Source: Gnetum montanum (Eukaryota; Streptophyta; Gnetopsida; Gnetales; Gnetaceae). From it: DNA of 64,000 bases. The notes below the pieces were generated by a model. That model was given only the letters and a program-made list of their open reading frames with translations. It did no database searches and was not told where the DNA came from. The translations under genes were made by a program, and so were the position numbers. How positions within the stretch are numbered: position 1 is the first letter of the stretch; the number at the start of each line of letters is the position of its first letter. The stretch spans positions 141,002-205,001 of the forward strand of contig MNCI01020350.1 in the NCBI GenBank assembly GCA_015680685.1, read 5' to 3'. Positions 23,244-34,559 of this stretch are shown in pieces.

Positions 23244-24206
23244 TGATGGGACGCAATATCGCATGGACCACGATATCGCGTACGTGATATCACGGCAGTC
23301 ATAATATCGCATCCCTCGCAATATCGCGTATGCGATATCATGTCTTCCCCTACGATATCATGTACAGGATATCGCGTTGCGCTGTCATATCTATAAATAA
23401 GAGGCAGCTCTCCCTTATTTCCTCATCCTAGACTACACAGTAGGGAAACTCTGGCAGATTGATCACTCCAGAGATAGAATATTTTCCATGTGCCTACAGT
23501 AGGAGTCCCAAAGTGAACAGATCTTTATTCGAGTAGAATTTGTACTTGAACACAAGTTTGTGTATGGCAATAAAGATGAGCTTTGTGGATAAACCTTGCA
23601 GTGCATGGAATAGGATTTTATTATTGTTATTTATTACATGTTATTTATTGCTTTCTCTCTCATCCTTATCTCCTAGTAATGCGAATGAGTACGACTTGAT
23701 TACGAGCATTTAAAGATGTGTATGGATAATCAAGGAACGGATGCTCATCGAACTTAGGCTAGATTAGATTCTCTCAACCCTCTCCTTCTAGTTAGGTGCC
23801 TCAGTACGACGACTTCAAGCACGTGCGTTACACGTCGTGATCCCAACAATGATTAGCATTTGGTAACCATGGTTGCATCGGTTCAGGGTGTGTACGGTAA
23901 GTAGGAACGGATGCTGATGCTAGGTAATTTAGACTTAGTTCATTAGTTAGAGTTAGCAATTAGTTTCTCAACCCTTCACCTTGTTAGCATAGGAGACATA
24001 AAACATAAAAAGCATAAAAATCATATACCTCAAATTTGCTTAACCATACACCGTGAAAACTACAAGTATGTGTGGGAAGACAATGAATACTTAACCCTAA
24101 GTATTCCATGGGGCGTGTAGGCACTTAGTTTGCGGAGTTTGACCAGATCGCACATGCTACGCTCACATTCGTATGGTTGAGTGTAGGGGTATCTCACCAC
24201 TCATCA
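23244..24206 (+). repeat. 5' LTR of element A
   Basis: 963 bp, TGATGGGACG...CACTCATCA. TATA box TATAAATA at 23392-23399; eight palindromes upstream; a CTCTCCCTTATTT initiator-like tract follows. Confidence 0.9.
23255..23373 (+). promoter_or_regulatory. U3 palindrome array (GATATC) of A 5' LTR
   Basis: GATATC/AATATC starts at 23255, 23272, 23286, 23303, 23320, 23334, 23354 and 23368: steps 17, 14, 17, 17, 14, 20, 14. The 3' LTR of the same element has starts at 29678, 29695, 29709, 29726, 29743 and 29757 (17, 14, 17, 17, 14), the same order without the last two motifs. Ends 18 bp before the TATA box. Confidence 0.8.
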
Positions 24207-24207
24207 T

Positions 24208-24225
24208 TGGCACCATTGCCGGGGA
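24208..24225 (+). other. Primer binding site of element A (tRNA-Asp-like)
   Basis: TGGCACCATTGCCGGGGA, one base after the LTR. It differs from the tRNA-Asp complement TGGCGCCGTTGCCGGGG by two G-to-A changes at CpG sites. Confidence 0.7.
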
Positions 24226-24347
24226 CTAAGTGTTTATGTGCCGAATAGGACATAAAGGATAACACTCACATCGTTGGGAGCCTAAACGAACCTTTGGGTT
24301 AATTATAAGAAAAATTATATAACGGTAAAATTAGCACACAGATCAAA

Positions 24348-26690
24348 ATGTCTTCTTCTCACAAAAGTAATTCACCTCCTACGGATAATACAAAGAACAT
24401 TCGGCAATCAAAAACACATAGCCGAAATCAGCCAAGTCCTAAATAATACAAAATAGTCTATACTCATCCTGATGAGTATATTCCAAAATTTACCTTTATC
24501 CTCCATCAAGACGAATAGCTGCAATGGAGAGATCTACAAGGTAACATCGTGTTACCCCCAGATCGATCAGTCCCTAACATGCTCTTCCGTGCTTTGGCAC
24601 AGATTAACATGATAGATCTGTATGCTGAATACGTTGTAGAAGACTTTGACATGAGGGATTATCATCCCATAGACACACAAAATATCAGGGACTTAAGGCA
24701 GGAGAGCCAACATACATTGTTGAAGGGCAAGGTCCCGTACATCCTTAGCGAAATAGGAGATGAGGAACCCATTATAACGAGTTCTCTGACAAATGATGTT
24801 CCCCCTCCTAATGATGGTGAGGAGGTAAGGCATCAAAACGTACGATCAACGATACATAACACTAGTTCTGATCCCCATGAACGTTAACTATTCACAGAGG
24901 GAACAACAACTCATGCTAAGGACGGGCACTTAGATCATCATCACGATCAGGACCGAAGCATCCAAAGAGAAGGCAAGGAACATCGTCATGGCGATGGTTC
25001 TCCTTCCTCTTCTCCTTCATCTCACCACTCACCCTCTCCTCCCACATCTAGGTGCAGCCACCATGAACATAACGGTGGGGATAGGGGTAGACAAAATAAG
25101 AGACCTTGACGGGAAAGTCGAGAGAGAGGACAAGGGCATGAACAAAAGGAGAGTAGGGAATAACGCAGACATCACAGGTGTCATGAAAGAGATGATCATG
25201 ATGAGCCCCTACTCATAACCCAAAGTATTCTTGACATAACAGAGGCTATAAGAATTCCAACAAGGCACCAAACAGACACTCGGATCAAGCGTTTAGACAT
25301 GAACAATATTCCACGCTTTGAAGGGGGATACAACTCAGATCCGCAACAGCATTTACAGGCATTCAATGATACTTGTGCCTTGAAAAACATAGAAAATGAG
25401 TGGCAAAAACTTAAGTTATTTTCCAGGACATTCGCTAAGGAAGCAGAGAGTTGGTACCAGTCCTTAGAACTGGAAACCATCAAGAGGTGGAGTATGATGC
25501 TAGAACTCTTCAACGATAAGTATCAAACATACTCCAAAGTGTCTAATTTGTGTAAGCAGATCCAAGGCTGGAAATAAAGTACTTATGAATCCTTGGATGT
25601 TGCCATGGCCTACTACTACACATTGTTACATCATTGCCTGAGCCATGGGTACGCTCAGCAGGGTCAACTTTGCCACATCGTGGATGGGCTAAGGCATGAA
25701 ACTAGAAGAACCCTTGGGACTTATGCCCAAGGGAGACTATCACAACTTAGAGCCCATGAAGTACATCGCTCGTTGGAACAAGTAGCAAAAGAAGAAGGTG
25801 AGCTATGAAAAAGGGAAAGTGTAGAAGAATACAACCATGATCCCTCCCTTCGAAAGAAGGGAGTGAAATTTTGTGATTAGGAGGATGAGTCACCACTCGA
25901 AGAGTTGGTGAACCGAAAAACCTTGCCGAGTCAAAAATTAACAACAGAGGTATCGGCTAAGGTAAACCAATTGTGGGATTCCTTAGACTCCAAACTTGAA
26001 AGTGTCTTGAAAATTTTAGAAGAGTCTAAGGAGGAATGAAGTAGTAACAAAGGTAAGACAAAGTGGAGAGATTCAAGCCCTGCACATAACAAGGGTAAGG
26101 GAAAATTTACTATCTCCGATGGGGCTGTGGATTCAAAAATAGACGATGATGGTGGATGTGAGATCTGCCAATATGACCATCCTAAGGGATGTTGTCCAGT
26201 TATCTCACATCTACAGGAGTCTAGGATGTATGCACTTAATCTGAGACTCAACCAACAACAAACACCCCAAAGGTTACCTTATCCTCAAGGTAACCCAAGG
26301 CAGTTCCACCAACCGCTAATGTACTATCCAAGTGGAACTCCTCCGCAACCCATCGGACAACATCAATGGTGGCAAAACCCATAATCATGGGGGATGCCAT
26401 CGCCAACACAACAGTACCCTTACTAGTAGCCAAACCCATATGAATATTATGTGCAGCAGCCGATTTCTCCAAGTGACTCTATGGGTCACACAACTCCTCA
26501 ATGTTACTGCCAAGTTCAAGAGTACTTTAGGAGGACTCCTTCTCCTCTGAGAGACATTCCACACTCATCCCATCCTCCAACTCCATCCGCACCTCTTCCA
26601 CTTGTAGTTCTCACACAACCTACTCCAATAATGCAAGGGGAACTCCCTACTCAACAGTAGCAACGTAATGCTACGAGAGCTATAAATATT
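24348..26690 (+). pseudogene. gag: gag of element A
   Basis: Starts MSSSHKSNSPPTDN at 24348. The N-terminal block HPDEYIPKFTFILHQDE to YHPIDTQNIRDL is shared with C and D. An Arg/Asp/His-rich linker follows, then the gag domain DMNNIPRFEGGYNSDPQQHL to KYQTYSKVSNLCKQIQGWK and LCHIVDGLRHETRRTLGTY, then the short zinc knuckle CEICQYDHPKGCC (C-x2-C-x3-H-x4-C) at about 26157-26195 and a Pro/Gln-rich tail. About ten stops and frameshifts, fewer than in C or D. Confidence 0.75.
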
Positions 26691-26786
26691 TAACCTACTA
26701 CTGGTTCTGACAACTGTAAAAAGAAAAGATCTTTCTTCAGAACCAGAAGCCCAGACAAACTCTCGCAACAACAAGCGGTTGAGCCT

Positions 26787-27680
26787 ATGTACACTCCTCC
26801 ACCATCTAACACTTCGGAGCACCCTTCAGTCCAATTAAGCTGTATGCATACGGTTATGTTAACGCATACCGTAACCGACTGGATCAAGGTAGGCCACCTT
26901 CCTAGGAAACTATCTAACCCTGGGAGCCCCTTAATCTATTTACAAATCACTAGGAATGAACCACATCAGGCTCTTCTTGACTCAGGTTCCGAAGTCAGCC
27001 TAATTTCACAAGGAATGCATCAAGCCTGGAACCTCTCCCAACTTAAGAAGAGCAACATTCAATTGGAGCTGGTTGACTAGTCCATCACCATTCCTTTGGG
27101 ATTGGTGGAGGACATCATTACCACTATGTGTGGGTGGTCATACCCAGCCGATTTCTTGGTGATTGAAATCAATAACAATGAAGGGGGCTTCCTAATTATA
27201 ATGGGAAGGCCATGGCTAAGTATAGTAGATGCGTACCTAGGGATCCGTGATCTTTCCTTGCAAATATCTAAGATAAACATTTATGGAAAGATCGAGAAGA
27301 AGAAAGTTCCATGCATCACATACAGTGACTCAGAGGATGATGACATGGAAGAATGTTCAGCATCTCTTCCATGTAATCAGTGTGCTCAAGAAATACAAAT
27401 TCAGAGGTGCTTGTATGTAGCAACCACACTAATAGTAGACACCCCGTGGTTGACAGCTACTAGGAAGAGCAAATTAATATGCATGGAACAAACTAAGGAA
27501 ACTCATGCTAACAACGAAGGCATAGACACATTAGAATATGAGCATCACCAACTTCCACCCCTCAACCTAAAAACATCAATGGGAAGAAGTTGGGCACTGT
27601 TACGAAATTCAAATAGACGTTCATTATTTCGGATCTCTCCCTTGCAATTCAGCAATGGGGGAGATGGCCACCTATGCTAA
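26787..27680 (+). pseudogene. Retropepsin-like protease of element A
   Basis: Aspartic protease frame: SPLIYLQITRNEPHQALLDS then SGSEVSLISQG (catalytic DSG intact at about 26972), GWSYPADFLVIEI, FLIIMGRPWLSIVDAYLGIR. It would process gag in the particle. One TAG (about 27078) interrupts. The C-terminal part (PPLNLKTSMGRSWALLR) normally leads into RT but here jumps to post-integrase sequence and stops at 27678-27680. Confidence 0.75.
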
Positions 27681-27699
27681 TCATTGGTGGCCCTCAGTT

Positions 27700-27845
27700 C
27701 TTTTACACATTTTTATTATACAAGTTTTTGTTTTACACGTTTTTGTTTTACACATTTTTGTTTAACACATTTTTGTCTTACACATTTTTGTCTTACACGT
27801 TTTTGTTTTACAAGTTTTTGTTTTACATGTTTTTGTTTTGCAAAT
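27700..27845 (+). repeat. 15-bp T-rich minisatellite
   Basis: About ten units of TTTTTGTTTTACACG directly after the last pol-derived codon. A degenerate T-rich equivalent lies at the same place in C (41040-41180) and, inverted, in M (17000-17100). Confidence 0.8.
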
Positions 27846-29636
27846 TTCATTAACTTTTCTTGTTTTTATTTTACAACATCGTTATACTTTTCCATTTTGT
27901 GTGTGTGTGTGCATGCGTGTGATCCACCTTGTAAGTTTGTCACCCAATAAGTGTTCTCCACGATGGTATGAACTATTTTTCATTGATTACTAATGTTTGG
28001 TTTTTACCTTAAGGTTATGATGTTGATACTAAGGTATGTTCTTTTGATATGGCAGGCAATGAGTCCACTTCATCCACTCATCCACAAGTCTATGGTCTCT
28101 CTTGGCTTGGAATGTACAGTCCCCTTTCTAATAAGAACTTTAACGAATCGGTGACTGGGTACTTCTCAAACTAAGGAAGGCCTCAAGGTTTGAAAAGGGT
28201 GTGACTTCAAGGGAACTTGATGCATTTGTGTTGGTCGTTCTCTTAGATGCTTGGATGTTTTCTTCTTGAGTTTTCTTGCCATTTTGATGTTACCCAATTA
28301 TCGGAAGTTGAGACAATAAAAATAAGAAGTCTTTGCATGGTGTGGTTCTCACGCATAAAAACACAAAACACAAAAAAAAAACAAAGAAAGTGAGAATTCA
28401 AAGCACACCCCTTAGACGAAATAATCTCTTGGGCTACAAGCACTGGTTATGGAACCAAAAACGTTCCCTCTAACTAAGGCCCTTCTCGCTTCCCATTCTC
28501 TCCTTTGTTTCGTCGGAATGGTGGTGGCTCTTGGAGAGCCATTCTTGTTATTCACGTGGATGGTTTGCCCAAGTGCGTTGATGCGAAGTCATTGGATGTG
28601 GTTGGTCTGAGGCCAAAGTTGGAATGAGATTTACCAAGTCACATTAACCATGAAACACACAAGGGGCTGTATACCACCTTGTTCTTGGGATTCCATTCCA
28701 TTCTCTTCTCTCCACCCTTCTCTCCATTGTTCACCTCATTGCCGGTTGTATCATTAGTCTATATTTTGGTAGATACATCATTTTCTTTTTGGTAAATTCT
28801 TACGATTAAGACTTTAACTCTTGTTCCAAAGGACATTCCTAGAGCCTACGGACTCTTTGAATGTGGGTTTGTCAGGGCATTAAGGACATGAGCCTACTTT
28901 GGGGAGGACCCACTGGCATTCCTATTTGGTGCACCAGTTACATTCTTTTCCTTAACATTTTGCAATTAATTGTTTTGTGTTCATTTCCATCTTGACATCC
29001 ACTTTATCAACGTTACCGTTGTCTCTTTTTATTCATCTTTCTTATTCCTTTTCTTTTTCCATTCTCTTGCTACCGGAGGTTCACGATTAGTCATGGGGGT
29101 ACGGGGCCCAAATTTTTTGATTTCCTCCTAACCCCTACACCTTCGGTAGTCATCATTTATATATCTCTAGATCCGTAATCAGCCATACCACAACCCAACC
29201 AATGGACTTACATCGAAGCAAGGTATTACCCACATTGAAATTCATTTACCCTTGCTAATATAAGACTGTGTTGTGTATGCAGATGGAGATCATGCAACAA
29301 TAGACCAGATTTGGAAGGAGCACTTGGAATGGAGCAGTGCTGAAAGTAGCTATGCAAGGAGCAAGATCGATGATGCGCTTACGAATGGACAATGAAAGGC
29401 GCAATTTGGGCATTGGCAGCAACAAGACTTCTTCTCTCTTCTTCTCTCCCCTTCTCTCTTCTCTTTTCTCTCAAGCTGCCCATGAGGCCTAATGTCAATG
29501 TAATAAGGTGTTAACCCTTGTTGTCATGAACACCAATTTTGTTGTGTCTTGTAATGATGATTCGTTCACATGTCATCCCATTAGTTTCATTGAGTCAATA
29601 ATCGCATACCTTCCTGATATTATTGTAATGAACTCG
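27846..29636 (+). other. Non-coding block of element A
   Basis: Post-pol region shared with C, F and M, including the lines AAAGCACACCCCTTAGAC and GGGGAGGACCCACTGGCAT. No ORF. Ends with a CT-rich tract (29430-29475) and a short segment that could be the decayed end of ORF X. Confidence 0.6.
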
Positions 29637-29666
29637 AGGATGAGTTTTTATTTAGTCATGGGGGTA
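29637..29666 (+). other. Pre-PPT block and polypurine tract of element A
   Basis: GAGGATGAGTTTTTATTTAG followed by TCATGGGGGTA, directly before the 3' LTR. Same block in B (GAGGACGAGT, 31408-31438... CATGGGGGTA), M and F on the minus strand. Serves as the plus-strand priming site. Confidence 0.75.
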
Positions 29667-30596
29667 TGATGGGACGTGATATCGCATGGGCCATGATATC
29701 TCATACGCAATATTGTGGTAGTCACGATATCGCATCCCTCGCGATATCGCGTAGGTGATATCGTGTCTTCCATAAATAAGAGGTGGCTCTCCCTTATTTC
29801 CTCATCCTAGGCTAGATAGTAGAAAAACTCTAGCAGATTGATCACTCTAGAGATAGAATATTTTCCATGTGCTTGCAGTAGGAGTCCCAAAGTGAACGAA
29901 TCTTTATTCGAGTAGACTTTGTACCTAAACACAAGTTTGTGTACGACAATAAAGATGAGCTTCGTGGATAAACCTTGCAGTGCATGGAATAGGATTTTAT
30001 TATTGTTATTTATTACATGTTATTTATTACTTTCTCTCTCACCCTTATCTCCTAGTAATGTGGAATGAGTGCAACTTGATTACGAGCATTTAAAGATGTA
30101 TACGGATAATCAAGGAATGGATGCTCATCGCACTTAGGCTAGATTAGATTCTCTCAACCCTCTCCTCCTAGTTAGGTGCCTCAATATGACCACTTCGAGC
30201 ATGTTAGTTATGCATGGTGATCCCAGCAACGATTAGCGTTTGGTAGCCACGGTTGCATCGGTTCAGGGTGTGTACGGTAAGTGGGAACAAATGCTGATGC
30301 TAGGTAATTTAGACTTAGTGCATTAGTTAGAGTTAGCAATTAGTTTCTCAACCCTTCACCTTGTTAGCATAGGATACATAAAACATAAAAGGCATAAAAA
30401 TCATATACCTCAGACTTGCTTAACCATACACCGTGACAACTACAAGTAAGTCTGGGAAGACAACGAATAATTAACCCTAAGTGTTCCATGGGGCGTGTAG
30501 GCACTTAGTCTATGGAGTTCGACTGGATCACACATGCTACGCTCGTATTCGTATGGTTGAGTATAGGGGTATCTCACTATTCATCAATAAGCAAAT
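29667..30596 (+). repeat. 3' LTR of element A
   Basis: 930 bp, TGATGGGACGTG...TTCATCA; six palindromes instead of eight, TATA-like CATAAATAAG directly after. Confidence 0.9.
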
Positions 30597-30601
30597 CAAC
30601 A

Positions 30602-31254
30602 AAAAGGAAATCTAGATGACCAAAGCCACATCAGATCTATGTCAATGCAAAATCCTGATTGGTAATCCATCTTGGATAGTTATGCCTTGGTCCAACAAGC
30701 GGAAGTGAAGAATAAAGACTTGCAGATTGAGGACTTGGAAAGAATACATGGCATTGGCTAACCTTTGATATGCCAACCTTGCCATGTTAATAGTAGGTCA
30801 ACCCAAAAATGAATTAGAGCAACAAGTAGCGACCACCTACGCATTGTATGAAAAAGATTTTACAGACAGAAAAGCTGCTTTACAGAAACTTCATGTAACA
30901 AACTTAGAATTAGAGGTGATAAAGGCTCACTACCACAGATAGAAAGATGTTACCTCAAACCTAGCCTAGAGATTAATAGATCATTATGAGTTGAAACAAA
31001 AGGCCAGGGCCTTTGAGGAGGAACAACAACAATTTGCAGCCTCATACGTGAAGGCCAACAAAATGTTTTCGCAGTTGCCATGTCCTTGGGATGTATCAGC
31101 ACCAACACACATCAATTTAGCAACCTGGATGATACATGATCCAAGGATGAAGCAAGAAAAGTTGCTGGTGCTACTCAACCACTACAAATTTCGAAAGCCT
31201 GGCTATAAAGGGAAGCGACCAATGGAGGCACCACCACCTCTAGGAACTACATGA
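30602..31254 (+). pseudogene. ORF X of element B, C-terminal part
   Basis: Continuation after element A: NELEQQVATTYALYEKDFTD, YELKQKARAFEEEQQQFAAS, then a tail KRPMEAPPPLGTT and stop TGA at 31252-31254. The C-terminus is clearly the same as in element M (KAPMEEPSPLGTT). Confidence 0.7.
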
Positions 31255-31438
31255 GCTTCCCTAATTTTGTGTCTTGTAATATCGTGTCTAGATTTTTGTA
31301 AAACACCACTGCAGCATGTAAGAGTCAATTTGTTTATTTGTTTGAGTTAGTTATTCCATACCTTCCTAATATTCTGTAAGGAACTTGTTTCTCATTTTGT
31401 TTAACTCAAGGACGAGTTTTCATTCAATCATGGGGGTA

Positions 31439-32322
31439 TGATGAGTCATGATTTTGTCAGCTTTGATATCAGATATTCGATATTAGACCCTCGATATCGA
31501 ATACATGATATCAAGTCCCAAAAAATGATGTTGGATATCTGATATCGTCTCTTCCGTACTAGCCTATAAATACAATGCTTGGGTGCATAGTTGACATAGT
31601 TGTTCATTGATAGTTTTTAGATATTCTTTCTTAGCTTTGTGATTTCAAGTTCTGTTGTTTCCCAGTGCATGCTTGCAGTGTGATGTTTGTAATTGTATAA
31701 CATCATTATTTGAGTGTAATGTACGTGGACATGTTACATGACCAAAAATAAAGATCAAGATTACTTCCATCATTGTAGCATCCACTTAGATTTATTATTG
31801 CTTTTAATTGTTTAATTGTTTCCTACTTTCCTTAGTTAATGTTTCCATTTATTGCTCTTTACGATTCCTATCATTAAGCCGAATGAGTATGACTAATCAC
31901 AAGTGCTTAAGTGTAACTATTTGGTAACCCATCAGTGTATCGTTTGGTGAGCCCAACGACTTACGCTTGGTAATCCTAGAGATAGTCACACGAAGTCCAA
32001 GGCATGTGTAGACAATTAGGAATGGATACTCATCACATGTAGGCTAGTTTAGATTTTACTTTCCACTATTAATTAGCTTAATTAATTTATCTCTTATTGT
32101 CATTAGGAGCAGCATAGGGTTAGACAACATCATCACATGCCTCACTTTGGACTAAACCATACGTGACAAAGCTACCATTAGTCCAAGTGGGAAGACAACG
32201 AACTACGATCAGAGCATAACGATTTAAATGCACAACTAGTTCCATCCATGAAATTTCACTGGATCATGCATGAATACTTGTGATTCATATAGTTGGGTGT
32301 AGGGGTACCTCGCCACTCATTA
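31439..32322 (+). repeat. 3' LTR of element B
   Basis: TGATGAGTCATG...CACTCATTA. Palindromes at 31465, 31472, 31479, 31493, 31507, 31534 and 31541 (steps 7, 7, 14, 14, 27, 7), then TATA box TATAAATA at 31565-31572. Preceded by ACTCAAGGACGAG and CATGGGGGTA (polypurine tract). Confidence 0.8.
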
Positions 32323-32683
32323 GTTTCTTTATTTTGAGTTCCAACATTCCCATTTTAAATATTTTCTTAAAAAAATTGATGATAAACTACCATGTCCATC
32401 ACTACAATATCATAGTTTGATAGTATTTAATAGAAATCACCTACACAAATGCTCTAAACAACTATGCTAAATAGCACTTTTATCAATATGAAAGAGAGAG
32501 AAATTAAGGTAAGGAAACTTAGGCTAAAAACATGAGATTGTGTAGCTATTTTTAGCATGATGCAAAATGAGGTACACATATTTTTTAAAAAACAAATCAT
32601 TAGAACCTTGTGCATAATATTTTGGGTGGTAAAACCTTGAAACGGCTGTAATATAGATACACCCTAATATATATAGTCTAATT

Positions 32684-32775
32684 AGAACTTTATAACTTAG
32701 CATTGCCTACCATTATTGAACTTATGACTTGTAGCTTTTAAATCAAAAGTCTTACGACTAGGCTAATAGGTCATT
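32684..32775 (-). repeat. SINE-like repeat, copy 2
   Basis: Minus strand: TTAGCCTAGTCGTAAGAC (A box), AGTTCAATAATGG (degenerate B box), tail AAGTTATAAAGTTCTAATT. Same layout as 6290-6390. Confidence 0.45.
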
Positions 32776-32864
32776 ATTATGTGCACATTTTGTGATAAAA
32801 AATTATATAAGATAAATGGTCATAATATGCTTTGGCAAAATAGATAATTAGTGATGACATAAAG

Positions 32865-32960
32865 CTTTCTTAGAACTTTTATAACTTAGTGCTGTACACT
32901 AGAATCAAACCTACAACTTAGAGTATCTAATTTATAGTCTCATTGAGTTTAATTACAAGT
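32865..32960 (-). repeat. SINE-like repeat, copy 3
   Basis: Minus strand: degenerate A box AACTCAATGAGACTA, clearer B box AGGTTTGATTCTAG, tail CACTAAGTTATAAAAGTTCT. Shares B box and tail with copies 1 and 2. Confidence 0.4.
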
Positions 32961-33074
32961 AGCATGGTTATATATATGCTACATGAGATCAAATAAAAAT
33001 ACACATTTAAAATTTATAATTTGGTATAGCATGTAATGTGGGAGTCATAGGTTACATCCCATGGAAATACGCTA

Positions 33075-33605
33075 AGACAAGTACTAACTTTGGAGCCCAG
33101 TATTTAGTGAAAGGGTTTTAAAAAACTAATTTAATCCTTGTTATCAAGTAGATAAGTAATAACCATAAAAATCATAATCAAATACTCGGGTCACTTAAAA
33201 AGAGTTTAGCCCATGACAACAATAATTTGCAATCATATTATTTTGTGTGATCAAAACCTTAAAGAATTTAAGTATAAGTCCATGCAAACATACACAATTT
33301 TTAGGTTGAACATAAAAAGTTGTTTAGTTGGTTTATCTTTTAGTGACAACCTACATTGGACTCTATGTAATATTTAGTAATGGGTGTTAAAAAAAATTTA
33401 ATCTTTATTATAAGTGGATAGTAACAATAAAAAAAATATGATCAAATCCTTGGGTTACTATGACTTTAGCCCATGACGACAATAATTTAGAATCCTATTA
33501 TTTTATGCATTCAAAACCTTAAAGAATTTAAGTATAAGTCCACCCAAACATATATATCTAGGGTAAGCAATAAAAATTATTTAGTTGGTTTAGGTTCCAA
33601 TGGCA
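33075..33605 (+). repeat. About 260-bp tandem duplication
   Basis: Two diverged head-to-tail units; the shared line TCAAAACCTTAAAGAATTTA occurs at 33251 and 33511 (period 260). AT-rich, no coding role seen. Confidence 0.75.
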
Positions 33606-34559
33606 GCCCACATCATACTTCATTTCAACTCGTGGATGTTATAGAGACCTTTATTTGTGTGCATTCTTCTTGTGATATAATTGGTATCGGGCTGTAGAGC
33701 CGTAGAGTATCCATGTAGGACAGTAGATTTACCTTCTGATAAGGCAAGCTATCTTAAATCGCAGAAGGTCTATGATTTTAACCTTCACGGTCGATACAGT
33801 GAAAATATACTCTTGTTAACCGTCCGACACCAAAATCAATGCCTGGCTTGAATGCATCGTGGGGCAGAGCAGGCTGACGCCAAACATAATGGTTTAAGGA
33901 GCACATCGTTTCGGTTGCAAAAAACAAGCGTGAGAATTTAATTACCTTACTCACAATCCCAAAATGGAAAGCACAACGACGGTGCAAAACCATGCAGCAC
34001 AAGAAACGGAATTCAAGCGGAGTGCAGTGGAGATGAGCAAAGGATCATATTAATTTAAAGAAGATCATGCTCAATGTAAGGCAACGTAAGCGTTATCCAG
34101 CAGACATGGGGACGGTATAGAAAATCGTGGGCCTTGGGCAAAATTAAATTGGCCCAACTCTACACCTGCTCAAAATAACTGCCACCTTTCATCCCTCACT
34201 GCTCATGCTCACGCTCAAGGATATTGTGAAAATTTTCCCACGCTCACCCTCAATTTCAGTATCACGGTTGCTGTTATGTCGCATCTTTCAAAGGTTTGGT
34301 CCTCCTTTCACGTATGTTGGAATGTGGAAGTGCCTTTTCCTTGCCCTTTTGACATGTGTCACAAACCTCTTACGGTGCTTCATGAAACTTGACTCCAATG
34401 ATTGCTTGGTTCTGGATGAGCTTGAGAAGGTAGGATAGGAGGCATGACCAAGACTTCAATTTTACAATCTTATCGTATTATGCTTTGAAGAATCTTGACT
34501 TTGACTAAGTCGAGTGAATTACTCCAAAATAATAAATCTAATTTTCCAATGTGCAGCCA

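Larger units (their letters stand above)
23244..30596 (+). mobile_element. Element A: complete LTR retrotransposon, gag-protease only
   Basis: 5' LTR 23244-24206, primer site 24208-24225, gag 24348 to about 26690, protease 26787-27680, T-rich minisatellite, non-coding block, polypurine tract, 3' LTR 29667-30596, flanked by ATAAG. The protease reading frame joins sequence that lies beyond integrase in element C (compare SPLQFSNGGDGH with SSFQPKHGKDAH). RT, RNase H and integrase, and also ORF X, are therefore deleted. The LTRs differ by roughly 7 percent over the part I compared, mostly transitions. Confidence 0.9.
22441..32322 (+). mobile_element. Element B: 3' half of an ORF X-bearing element, split by A
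   Basis: Plus-strand ORF X remnants at 22441-23238 and 30602-31254 flank the whole of element A. The second part is followed by polypurine tract and 3' LTR (31439-32322). The part upstream of mid-ORF X is missing; instead the inverted 3' end of element F abuts at about 22440. Confidence 0.7.

Noticed and set aside
20258-32322. F plus B as a single element inverted by auto-integration
   Set aside because: Both outer LTRs have an adjacent polypurine tract and no primer site, so both are 3' ends; a single self-integrated element would show one of each. Flanking 5-mers also do not match.
33660-33690. ATTGGTATCGGGCTGTAGAGC as a copia primer site
   Set aside because: Resembles TGGTATCAGAGC (initiator Met) but no LTR end or internal domain is adjacent; the copia fragment at 34.6-35.4 kb is on the other strand.
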